A stretch of 10,216 nt of DNA from Magnetovibrio sp. (GTDB lineage Bacteria; Pseudomonadota; Alphaproteobacteria; Rhodospirillales_A; JABHCV01): NCBI GenBank assembly GCA_002717285.1, contig PBDF01000010.1, forward strand, positions 54,588 through 64,803. The letters are read 5' to 3'. Shown here one piece after another: positions 1 to 7,221 of the stretch. Below the pieces are notes generated by a model. The model had not been told where the DNA came from. It searched no databases and saw nothing but the letters and a program-made list of their open reading frames with translations. Position 1 is the first letter of the stretch. Every line of letters begins with the position of its first letter. Both the position numbers and the translations under genes were made by a program.

Positions 1-1110
1 GCGAACAATAGAGTCATCAATGAGGACAATGCGCTTACCTCTCAAAAAGTGGGTATTAGCATTGTGCTTCAGCTTAACACCAAGATTGCGGATTTGTTGG
101 GTTGGCTCAATGAAAGTACGTCCAACATAGTGATTACGGATTATACCTAGTTCAAATGGAATGCCTGACTGTTCAGCGTAACCTAGGGCAGCGGGTACCC
201 CTGAGTCAGGGACTGGCACGATCACATCCGCATCAATATCACTTTCTTTGGCCAGCTCCATGCCAATTCTTTTTCGAATTTGGTATACGTTGCGTCCTTC
301 TAAGTAGCTATCTGGACGAGCAAAATAGATATATTCAAAAACACAGAATTTAGGCAATATCGGCAAGAATGGCTTGAAGCTAAGCATGCCATTTTTATTA
401 ATAACTACTAATTCCCCGGGTTCGACATCACGCACAAACGTGGCACCAATAATATCTAGTGCGCAAGTTTCGGAGGCTAGAATGATGGACTCACCTATCC
501 TACCTATAACTAGTGGTCGTACACCTCTCGGGTCTCGCACACCAATAATTTTTTCTTGGGTCATGGCAACAAGTGAGTATGCCCCTTCGACTTGACGTAA
601 GGCGTCAATTACTCGTTCAACTACATTTGTTGCTTTGGACATTGCAATGAGGTGAATAAAAGTCTCAGTATCACTGGTTGACTGAAAGATACAGCCACGC
701 TGAACAAGTGCTTTACGAATGGCATAAGCGTTGGTTAAATTGCCATTGTGCGCAATTGATAGACCACCGAATTTAAAGTCAGCGAATAGAGGTTGAACGT
801 TTCTGAGGGCTTTGTCACCAGACGTAGAGTATCTTACATGGCCAATTGCCATGTTTCCAGGCAGTGTTGCTATAACATCCTCTGAATTGAAATTGTCCCC
901 AACATGTCCCAATGCACGGTGAGAATTAAATTGGTTTCCATCATATGATACTACACCCACAGCTTCTTGTCCGCGGTGTTGTAGGGCATGAAGACCAAGC
1001 GCTGTGTGAGCTGCAGCGTCAGGATGGTGGTAAATGCCAAAAATTCCACATTCATCACGGAACTGGTCAGAGTTATTGCCTTGGAAAATTGTTTTAGTGT
1101 TTTTTAACAT
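1..1110 (-). CDS. purF: Amidophosphoribosyltransferase (glutamine PRPP amidotransferase), 3' part missing
   Basis: Catalyses the first committed step of purine synthesis in the cytoplasm, turning PRPP and glutamine into 5-phosphoribosylamine. I translated the open frame from ATG at 1110 to the window edge: 370 codons with no stop. The C-terminal end, roughly a quarter of a usual PurF, lies outside. Visible landmarks are the nucleophile in DECGIFGIYHH (Cys21), HALQHRGQEAVG (41-52), GHVRYST (90-96), AHNGNLTNA (120-128), STSDTE (144-149), RDPRGVRPL (192-200), CVFEYIYFARPDS (256-268), VPVPDSGVPAA (298-308), and the start of the PRPP loop, VLIDDSIVR (362-370), right at the edge. Cys21 sits behind a 20-residue leader, which suggests a propeptide removed by self-processing, as known for Bacillus-type PurF. 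The start is 17 bases after the cvpA stop, with no clear Shine-Dalgarno, so it is probably the last visible gene of a radA-cvpA-purF unit. Confidence 0.97.
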   Translation of the reverse strand, partial: MLKNTKTIFQGNNSDQFRDECGIFGIYHHPDAAAHTALGLHALQHRGQEAVGVVSYDGNQFNSHRALGHVGDNFNSEDVIATLPGNMAIGHVRYSTSGDKALRNVQPLFADFKFGGLSIAHNGNLTNAYAIRKALVQRGCIFQSTSDTETFIHLIAMSKATNVVERVIDALRQVEGAYSLVAMTQEKIIGVRDPRGVRPLVIGRIGESIILASETCALDIIGATFVRDVEPGELVVINKNGMLSFKPFLPILPKFCVFEYIYFARPDSYLEGRNVYQIRKRIGMELAKESDIDADVIVPVPDSGVPAALGYAEQSGIPFELGIIRNHYVGRTFIEPTQQIRNLGVKLKHNANTHFLRGKRIVLIDDSIVR

Positions 1111-1127
1111 AAAATAGTAAGTACCAA

Positions 1128-1793
1128 TTAGTCTTTGGAACTATTGTCAATGAGACGTTCCATATCATTGCGTATTTTCCTTCCATAGCCATCGAGGGTT
1201 TTTGTTTCGTTACTTTTTGGCTTAGGAGAAATTAGTCCTTCTAGAATCTTTTGTCTCTCGATCAGCTTATTAGCATTCGTAACTGCTTTGTCAGCTGAAG
1301 ATTCAACTTTTTCTGGAATCAAAGTACGTAGCTTCTGAGAGCCAATCTCAATGAGAGGCATGGTGCGAGCATTTCTTATCCAATCCGGTTGGTCAATTAT
1401 AGGTATCATCCAATTGATTGCTAAATATAAAAGGCATATTAAGAAACCACCTCGAGCAAGGCCAAATAAAAAACCGAGAGAGCGATCAAGTGCGTTCAGG
1501 GTGCTGTTCTGAACGCGTTTGGATATTGCCCTACTTAAGATGGACAAAATTACAAGTGATGCAACAAATATAATAATACCCGTTGCCAGATCGGCTGCGA
1601 GTTCAATGGATATTATCTCGCGAACAAATGGCTTTGCAATTGGAAATGAATAAATTGTGATCAATCCACCTCCGACCCAACCAGCTACGGAGAGAATTTC
1701 ATGAACTAAACCTCGTGTGTAGGCCAGAAATGCTGATATCAGTAATATAACTGTTACTGCTATGTCGGTGATGTTAACGGGCATATTATCCAT
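1128..1793 (-). CDS. cvpA: CvpA family membrane protein (colicin V production protein)
   Basis: A small inner-membrane protein of the CvpA family, 221 aa from the start chosen here. The biochemical role is not settled. The family is named for a colicin V production phenotype in E. coli and has been linked to envelope stress tolerance. Four hydrophobic stretches are visible, at about residues 8-26, 34-52, 67-87 and 107-130. Family-like motifs are YTRGLVHEI (25-33) and LDRSLGFLFGLARGG (102-116). The last 90 residues are polar and charged and probably cytoplasmic. The frame stays open back to 1877, but I chose ATG at 1793 because GAAGGT (1801-1806) lies 7 bases upstream and the family pattern begins there. 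ATG at 1784 is too far from that site for a better fit. The gene overlaps the radA stop by 8 bases (shared ATGGATAA), implying translational coupling. Its position just before purF is widespread in Proteobacteria. Confidence 0.92.
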   Translation of the reverse strand: MDNMPVNITDIAVTVILLISAFLAYTRGLVHEILSVAGWVGGGLITIYSFPIAKPFVREIISIELAADLATGIIIFVASLVILSILSRAISKRVQNSTLNALDRSLGFLFGLARGGFLICLLYLAINWMIPIIDQPDWIRNARTMPLIEIGSQKLRTLIPEKVESSADKAVTNANKLIERQKILEGLISPKPKSNETKTLDGYGRKIRNDMERLIDNSSKD

Positions 1794-3204
1794 TATATTT
1801 ACCTTCAACATGGCCGTTATCTTTGGTCCTTTTTGTTGGTGGGTTAAATAGAGAAAGCAATTCAGCAAGATGTTCAACTTCTCTTATTTTCAGTTTACTT
1901 TTGGGCGTTGCCCCTTTATTTTTACTTCGATTTTTAGGCACGATAGCATGAGTAAAACCAAGCTTGGTTGCTTCTTTCAGGCGCGCGTCTGTATGCGAAA
2001 CTGGCCGAATCTCACCAGAAAGGCTGATTTCGCCAAAAACTACCGTTTCAGACGGCGCAGAAATACCGCTCAACGAAGATGCTAAAGATGTGGCAACTGC
2101 AAGATCAGCTGCTGGCTCAGACACACGTAGCCCTCCTGCGACATTTAAGTATACGTCGTTGGCACCAATGGCAAGACCGCACCTTGACTCAAGTACTGCT
2201 ATGACCATTGCTAAGCGAGCAACATCCCAGCCGACAACAGCCCGTCGTGGAGTACCTAATATGGTTGGAGAAATTAAAGTTTGTATTTCTATCAGCACTG
2301 GACGTGTTCCCTCGATGCCCGCAAAAACTGTTGCTCCGTTAATATCTCTTCCATGATCAGACATAAACAAAGAAGATGGATTGTTTACCTCCATTAACCC
2401 CCGATCAGTCATTTCAAAGACGCCGATTTCGTCTGTCGGGCCAAAGCGATTCTTTACGGCACGTAATATGCGAAACTGGTGGCTACGTTCCCCTTCAAAA
2501 TATAATACCGTATCGACCATGTGCTCCATGACCCTGGGGCCAGCAATCTGACCATCTTTTGTCACATGTCCGACAAGTATAATTGTGAAGCCTAGTCTTT
2601 TGGCTAAACGAATTAATTCTTGAGCTGAGGTTCGAACTTGGGTCACAGTCCCCGGTGCAGACTCGAGGCTGTCTATAAACATAGTTTGGATTGAATCGAT
2701 TATTACGACTTCTGGTGTGTCGCCAATATTCAAGGAAGTTATAATATCGCGAATTGACGTGGCAGCTGCCAATTGAACATTGGTTTTTACCAGGCCTAGG
2801 CGTTCAGCACGAATTCTTATTTGTTCGATGGCTTCCTCACCTGATATGTAAGCAACATGGAATTGTTTTGCCAAGGAAGCAACAGCCTGAAGAAGAATTG
2901 TTGATTTCCCTATGCCAGGGTCACCTCCAACTAAGAGGGCAGAACCTTGCACAAGTCCACCACCACAAACTCGATCAAACTCACTGATGCCAGTAATACG
3001 GCGAGGTGGGGCTTTACTTTGACCTTGTAGAGGAACAAATTTTATTTTTGATCCTTTTTTGGGCCCTAAGCCCCTTGGTGCGTGCTCTGTAGTGACCTCC
3101 TCAACGAGCGTATTCCATGCGCCGCAATTGTCGCAGCGTCCACTCCACTTGGCGCTAATAGCACCACAATCTTGACAGACGTATTGGCTTGATTTTTTTA
3201 CCAA
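1786..3204 (-). CDS. radA: DNA repair protein RadA (Sms), branch-migration ATPase
   Basis: Cytoplasmic RecA-like ATPase that helps process recombination intermediates and extends branch migration. The 472-aa length is normal for the family. Domains in order: an N-terminal zinc finger with C10, C13, C24 and C27 (CQDCG and CDNCG); a RecA-like core with Walker A GGDPGIGKST (93-102), Walker B VVIIDSIQT (166-174) and the RadA-specific KNRFG motif (251-255); then a Lon-protease-like C-terminal domain with VAGGLRVSEPAADLAVA and FGEISLSGEIRPV. The start is TTG at 3204. It is the first sense codon but two after an in-frame TAA, has AAGGA (3211-3215) 6 bases upstream, and puts VKKSSQYVCQDCG exactly where RadA proteins begin; no ATG lies nearby in frame. 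It is the first gene of a unit with cvpA and purF. In related genomes it usually follows alr directly, but here an exporter gene on the other strand separates them. Confidence 0.97.
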   Translation of the reverse strand: MVKKSSQYVCQDCGAISAKWSGRCDNCGAWNTLVEEVTTEHAPRGLGPKKGSKIKFVPLQGQSKAPPRRITGISEFDRVCGGGLVQGSALLVGGDPGIGKSTILLQAVASLAKQFHVAYISGEEAIEQIRIRAERLGLVKTNVQLAAATSIRDIITSLNIGDTPEVVIIDSIQTMFIDSLESAPGTVTQVRTSAQELIRLAKRLGFTIILVGHVTKDGQIAGPRVMEHMVDTVLYFEGERSHQFRILRAVKNRFGPTDEIGVFEMTDRGLMEVNNPSSLFMSDHGRDINGATVFAGIEGTRPVLIEIQTLISPTILGTPRRAVVGWDVARLAMVIAVLESRCGLAIGANDVYLNVAGGLRVSEPAADLAVATSLASSLSGISAPSETVVFGEISLSGEIRPVSHTDARLKEATKLGFTHAIVPKNRSKNKGATPKSKLKIREVEHLAELLSLFNPPTKRTKDNGHVEGKYNG

Positions 3205-3316
3205 TGAAAGTCCTTAGGAAAAGGATATTTAAACAAAGTAATTGATTTACGGGATTCCACCACAAATAACAAGGTGGCATACCGAATCATTTTTTTGTCG
3301 TTTATCTTACATACCA

Positions 3317-3344
3317 GATATAGAAAATTTAATAACAACTGCAA
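3317..3344 (-). promoter_or_regulatory. Possible radA promoter (weak match)
   Basis: On the minus strand TTGCAG (3339-3344) and TATATC (3317-3322) are separated by 16 bases, giving a possible -35/-10 pair about 110 bases before the radA start. The -35 match is poor (TTG only) and the region is AT-rich, so chance matches are common. A promoter is needed somewhere in this gap because the preceding gene is on the other strand, but this exact site is a guess. Confidence 0.22.
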
Positions 3345-3492
3345 AAGAAACTGACTCTCGACATAGCAATGACATAATTTTAGTTTGTTATGTTCCATGA
3401 TTTTTGTTTGAAGTTGCCAGTTGGAGAATTATTTTGTTTTGTGTTCTGATGTAACCACCAAGCTTCAATTCATAAAAAATGAGAAAATATGA

Positions 3493-3520
3493 TTGAAATA
3501 GGTTATTGATCCCATAAACT
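3493..3520 (+). promoter_or_regulatory. Possible promoter of the exporter gene
   Basis: TTGAAA (3493-3498) matches the -35 consensus at five of six bases. TAAACT (3515-3520), 16 bases further on, matches the -10 consensus at four of six. Transcription would start about 65 bases before the ATG at 3594. The spacing is acceptable and this is the best pair I found in the gap, but nothing beyond the motif supports it. Confidence 0.3.
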
Positions 3521-3593
3521 AAATCCAATCTTTCAGATCCTGGTATTATGATGATACGATCACATCTTACAGTTTTTAATTAAGAGGCGCATC

Positions 3594-6116
3594 ATGACAA
3601 CTCACATCGCAAAGGCATATGATATACTGGTGCTTAATTGTCCTAAATTGGTTTTAGCTCTGTTGCTTTTAATTTTAATCTTCTTCGGCTATCACACAAA
3701 AGACTTTAAATTAGATGCATCAGCGGACACTTTGTTGTTAGAGGAAGATGTTGATCTAAGTGTTTTTAGAAAAATAAATGAGCGTTATCCTAGCAATGAA
3801 TTGCTCATTGTTACATACACGCCTTATGAAGATCTCTTCACGGATCAAGCTCTAAAGCCTATGATCCAAATGCGTGATGAGCTGAAAAAAGTGGCCAGAG
3901 TTAGTGCAGTTTTTTCCATTTTGGACGCTCCTTTATTTGAAAGCTCTGATGCAGATATTCAAGAAATGCTCAAGAATATGCCAAGCTTAGAAAAGCCATC
4001 TGTAGATCGTTCAAGGGCTCGAGAGGAGCTTGTAAAAAGCCCAATTTATCGCAATCTCATTATCAGCGGTGATGGCAAGACCACCGCTTTATTATTAGAA
4101 ATGGCACCAAATACTCAGTTTGAGCGTTTACAGAAATCTAGAGGACTGCTTCGCAAAAAACACAGAAATTATGAGCTATCGGATGCTGAAATACAAAATT
4201 TAGATCGTATCTCCGACGAATACAATCTGGTACGAGATGAAATGAGTGCACAAAGGCACAGAGATATAGCCCAAATAAGGAGTATCATAGCACCATATCG
4301 CCAGTACGGTGTACTTCATTTAGGTGGGTTGCCAATGATTACAGACGACATGGTTACTTTCGTACAAAGTGATCTGATGGTCTTTGGTGCGGGAGTTTTA
4401 GCTTTTCTTGTTATTATACTTACTATGATTTTTCGTCAATTTCGTTGGATTGTACTTCCTCTTCTTAGTTGTTTCTACTCAGGCATAACTATGATAGGTG
4501 TCCTGGGCTTATTTGGTTGGATGGTTACCGTCATATCATCTAATTTTCTTGCTTTAATGCTTATAATTACAATTTCTATGAATATTCATTTGATTGTACG
4601 TTATATTCAACTACAACGTGATAACCCTACTGATGATCAGCTGGCGCTTGTAAGGATGACTATTCATAAGATGGTTAAACCTTGTCTGTATACAGCTCTT
4701 ACATCCATTATAGGTTTTGGTTCTCTTGTCGTTAGCGATATTAAGCCAGTCATTGATTTTGGCCTGATGATGAGTGCTGGTTTGACGGTTACTTTCTTGA
4801 CCTCGTTTCTTTTATTTCCCACTATGCTGTTGATCATTGGTAAAAAAGAGTCAACTAGTCGTGGGGGAAGTGTGCGTTTTATGCTCCCACAATATCTTGC
4901 ATATTTGACTGAATTTCATGGTAATAAAATTTTAGCCCTGTCAATTATCTTAAGTATTTTAAGTGTTTCTGGAATCTCTATGCTTCGTGTTGAAAATAGT
5001 TTCATCAATTATTTTAGTAAAGATACAGAAATTTACCAAGGCCTCAAGCTCATTGACGATGAGCTTGGTGGAACAACACCTGTCGAAGTGCTGATTAAAT
5101 TTGAGGATGATGTGGAAGATCTTACGGCCGAAGATCTAGCAGAGATGACCGAAGATGAAATTATGGAGGAACGTGCGTTTATCGAAGCAATGCGCACCCA
5201 GCCAGAGTTATGGTTTACACCCACTAAGATTCGACTCATAAAAAAAGCTCATGACTACTTAGATGGATTGCCTGAGATTGGTAAGGTTCTCTCTTTGGCA
5301 TCATCTGTCCGAGTTGTAGAAAAAATTGCAGGAAAAGAACTCGAGGGACTGGATTTGGCAGTTTTGTATAACAAGGTACCTGATTCGGTAAAAAATAGTC
5401 TTATTAACTCATACATTTCTATAGAAAATAACGAGGCTAGAATTGTGGCACGGGTGTTGGACAGTCAACCGGATCTGCGGCGCAAGGAGTTGCTTGAAAA
5501 AATCAATTCTGACTTGAGCAAGCAAAATAATTTTGAACTACTATCTGATTACAAGCTTTTAGTTAATGATGTGACTGTAAGTGGACTGCTTGTACTTTAT
5601 AATAACATGTTACAGAGTTTGTTCTCATCTCAAATTAAATCTATTGGTGTAGTTATGCTTGGTATTGGCATAATGTTTTTAGTTTTATTTCGTTCGTTTG
5701 CTTTATCAATCATTGGTATTTTGCCGAATCTCCTTGGTGCTTTAATTGTCTTGGGATTCATGGGCTGGGTGAAAATCCCCATGGATATGATGACTATTAC
5801 CATTGCAGCAATTACAATAGGTATAGCTGTCGATAATGGCATTCACTACATCTATCGTTTCAGGGAAGAATTTGCGATAACGGGTAGCTATGAAAAGACT
5901 TTAAACATCTGCCATTCAAACATAGGAAAAGCAGTGTTTTTTACCACTATGACCATCATTTTTGGGTTTTCCATATTAGTATTATCGAACTTTATTCCAA
6001 CAATATATTTTGGCTTGTTGACTGGGGCGGCAATGCTAATTGCTCTTTTGGCTGCTCTGACAGTACTGCCAAAGTTGATTTTAATATGGAAACCTTTTGG
6101 TCGGGTTGAGGTCTAA
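3594..6116 (+). CDS. RND superfamily exporter, MMPL/HAE3-like membrane transporter
   Basis: A large inner-membrane protein (840 aa) with the duplicated RND layout: one helix, a big periplasmic domain, then five helices, twice over. Half one has a helix at about 16-33, a loop at 34-258 and helices within 260-416. Half two has a helix at 445-463, a loop at 465-680 and helices within 682-832. After each loop comes a family-like block: GGLPMITDDM (244-253) and the helix motif ITISMNIHLIVRY (325-337) in half one, GIAVDNGIHYIYRFREE (743-759) in half two. Asp747 fits the proton-relay Asp of RND pumps, but the matching place in half one carries Asn330. The second loop has a very acidic run (about 504-527). 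These exporters often move lipids or other hydrophobic molecules, but the substrate cannot be read here, and no lipoprotein or adaptor partner is adjacent. AAGAGG (3582-3587) lies 6 bases before the ATG. The gene stands alone on its strand and splits the usual alr-radA order. I do not think it is HpnN. Confidence 0.9.
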   Translation: MTTHIAKAYDILVLNCPKLVLALLLLILIFFGYHTKDFKLDASADTLLLEEDVDLSVFRKINERYPSNELLIVTYTPYEDLFTDQALKPMIQMRDELKKVARVSAVFSILDAPLFESSDADIQEMLKNMPSLEKPSVDRSRAREELVKSPIYRNLIISGDGKTTALLLEMAPNTQFERLQKSRGLLRKKHRNYELSDAEIQNLDRISDEYNLVRDEMSAQRHRDIAQIRSIIAPYRQYGVLHLGGLPMITDDMVTFVQSDLMVFGAGVLAFLVIILTMIFRQFRWIVLPLLSCFYSGITMIGVLGLFGWMVTVISSNFLALMLIITISMNIHLIVRYIQLQRDNPTDDQLALVRMTIHKMVKPCLYTALTSIIGFGSLVVSDIKPVIDFGLMMSAGLTVTFLTSFLLFPTMLLIIGKKESTSRGGSVRFMLPQYLAYLTEFHGNKILALSIILSILSVSGISMLRVENSFINYFSKDTEIYQGLKLIDDELGGTTPVEVLIKFEDDVEDLTAEDLAEMTEDEIMEERAFIEAMRTQPELWFTPTKIRLIKKAHDYLDGLPEIGKVLSLASSVRVVEKIAGKELEGLDLAVLYNKVPDSVKNSLINSYISIENNEARIVARVLDSQPDLRRKELLEKINSDLSKQNNFELLSDYKLLVNDVTVSGLLVLYNNMLQSLFSSQIKSIGVVMLGIGIMFLVLFRSFALSIIGILPNLLGALIVLGFMGWVKIPMDMMTITIAAITIGIAVDNGIHYIYRFREEFAITGSYEKTLNICHSNIGKAVFFTTMTIIFGFSILVLSNFIPTIYFGLLTGAAMLIALLAALTVLPKLILIWKPFGRVEV

Positions 6117-7213
6117 CTGTTTTCTCTAAAAACACGTTGAAAACGTGGTCCTAGCGAGGTCAGTAGCTCATAGGCTGAGGTGCATGCGGCTTTGGCTATA
6201 TCGTCTACTGGGTTCATAGGTCCAATCAAGTCTATCAGAGCGCCAGGGTAGACTAAATGCCTAGGAACATTACTAACATCAAAAGTTGTTAAATCCATGG
6301 AGACACGTCCAACAAGTGGCACACAGATATTACCTAGGAACCCAAAACCATTATTACTTAGTGATCTGTGGTAGCCATCTGCATAGCCAACCCCAACCGT
6401 AGCGATCCGGCCTTTTTTCTTGATTTTGTAAGTTGCACCATAGCCAACGCACTGTGGTGCATTAACTTCGCGAACCTGTAAAATTTTTCCTTGTAATTTA
6501 ATTACTTGGTGCATTGGGTTGGGTTTGCCTGGGGTTGGGTTGATGCCATAAAGTGCTCCTCCGGGTCGGGCTAGATTAAAATGATATTCTTCACCAAGGA
6601 ATATTCCTGAAGAGTTTGCCAATGATGTTTTACAGCCTGGAAAAAGTGTTAGGGCCTTTTTAAACTTTTCTAGTTGATCTAAGTTCATCCCCGTTTTTGT
6701 GTCTTCTGAACAAGCAAGATGGCTTATTATGTGGGAAATGTTCAAGCCGATAGTGCGTCCGGGCTCTTTCTTCAGGGTTTTAAGCTCTTTTGGGGATAAT
6801 CCTAACCGTGTCATGCCAGTATCAATATGGATATCAGCTGGAGCTTGTGGGTACTTTTCTAACCAATACTTAATATCTTCCAAAGAGTTTAATACAGGAA
6901 TTAAGTTATGTTCTACCAGTACTTGTCCGGTTAGCATGTGGCCACCAAGGATATGAATTTTGGCATCAACGCAGCTATCACTTAGAGCTTTGCGAAGATA
7001 GATACCTTCATCAATAATAGCCACAAAGAATTCCTTGCAGCCTGCTTTGCACAATTGTATGGCTGCACGGGCTGCGCCAAGTCCGTAGGCTTCAGCTTTG
7101 ATAACAGCAGCGCAATCAGCACCATTAAGTCGGCTTTTTAATTGCTGCCAGTTAGCTGTAAGCTTAACCAAATCTATAGTAAGAATACCGGTGCTGGTTT
7201 CAGAGCTATTCAT
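6113..7213 (-). CDS. alr: Alanine racemase (PLP-dependent)
   Basis: Interconverts L- and D-alanine in the cytoplasm, supplying D-alanine for peptidoglycan. The 366-aa length is normal. The PLP-binding lysine is K39 in AVIKAEAYGLG, where the more common form is VKANAYGHG. Other landmarks are HIDTGMTRLG (129-138), the LARPGGALYGINP block (214-226) with Arg216, the catalytic tyrosine in CVGYGATYK (Y258), GVGYADGYHR (274-283), VGRVSMDLTTFDV (301-313) and the C-terminal TSAYELLTSLGPRFQRVF (345-362). All key residues seem present. The ATG at 7213 lies 8 bases after the dnaB stop and has no clear Shine-Dalgarno, so translation is probably coupled to dnaB. The 3' end is convergent with the exporter gene and the two stop codons overlap (6113-6116). 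The proline-rich segment around 224-235 (TPGKPNPMHQ) resembles other Alr proteins of this class. Confidence 0.96.
   Translation of the reverse strand: MNSSETSTGILTIDLVKLTANWQQLKSRLNGADCAAVIKAEAYGLGAARAAIQLCKAGCKEFFVAIIDEGIYLRKALSDSCVDAKIHILGGHMLTGQVLVEHNLIPVLNSLEDIKYWLEKYPQAPADIHIDTGMTRLGLSPKELKTLKKEPGRTIGLNISHIISHLACSEDTKTGMNLDQLEKFKKALTLFPGCKTSLANSSGIFLGEEYHFNLARPGGALYGINPTPGKPNPMHQVIKLQGKILQVREVNAPQCVGYGATYKIKKKGRIATVGVGYADGYHRSLSNNGFGFLGNICVPLVGRVSMDLTTFDVSNVPRHLVYPGALIDLIGPMNPVDDIAKAACTSAYELLTSLGPRFQRVFRENS
6128..6147 (-). terminator. Possible intrinsic terminator inside the 3' end of alr
   Basis: Read on the minus strand, CACGTT, a 3-base TTC loop and AACGTG form a perfect 6-bp stem (6133-6147) followed at once by five T residues (6128-6132). 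This is the form of a small rho-independent terminator, and it lies within the last codons of alr because there is no space beyond the gene. The stem is short and only moderately GC-rich. It could be partly a coincidence of the conserved FQRVF codons. Confidence 0.4.
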
Positions 7214-7221
7214 AAAACAAA

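Larger units (their letters stand above)
3205..3593. other. 389-base divergent intergenic region between radA and the exporter gene
   Basis: AT-rich non-coding gap that must carry the start signals for radA-cvpA-purF (leftward) and for the exporter (rightward). A 66-codon open frame on the minus strand (3398 to 3198) has no ribosome site and resembles no family I know, so I treat the gap as non-coding. It contains three GANTC sites (3253-3257, 3284-3288, 3353-3357), the CcrM methylation motif of Alphaproteobacteria. It also has a weak inverted repeat, CCACC (3257-3261) with GGTGG (3273-3277), which would lie in the radA leader. I see no tRNA, riboswitch, terminator or mobile-element end here. 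Confidence 0.6.

Noticed and set aside
156..595. Two short plus-strand open frames at the left end
   Set aside because: The minus strand here encodes PurF with all its motifs across the full stretch, so these are shadows.
1794..1877. A longer CvpA beginning at 1877 (28 more residues)
   Set aside because: The extra codons lie inside radA and do not resemble CvpA. The ATG at 1793 has a good ribosome site and matches the family start.
1964..2356. A 130-codon plus-strand open frame inside radA
   Set aside because: It is antisense to the RadA C-terminal domain, low in complexity and without a family match, so a shadow frame.
3198..3398. A 66-codon minus-strand open frame ending over the radA start, as a possible leader peptide
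   Set aside because: It has no ribosome site, no recognisable family and low-complexity AT-rich coding. The gap must hold the radA promoter, so a chance frame is more likely.
3594..6116. Assignment of the exporter as the hopanoid transporter HpnN
   Set aside because: There are no hopanoid genes nearby and the N-terminal and loop sequences do not look like HpnN to me. Only the broader MMPL/RND family is supported.
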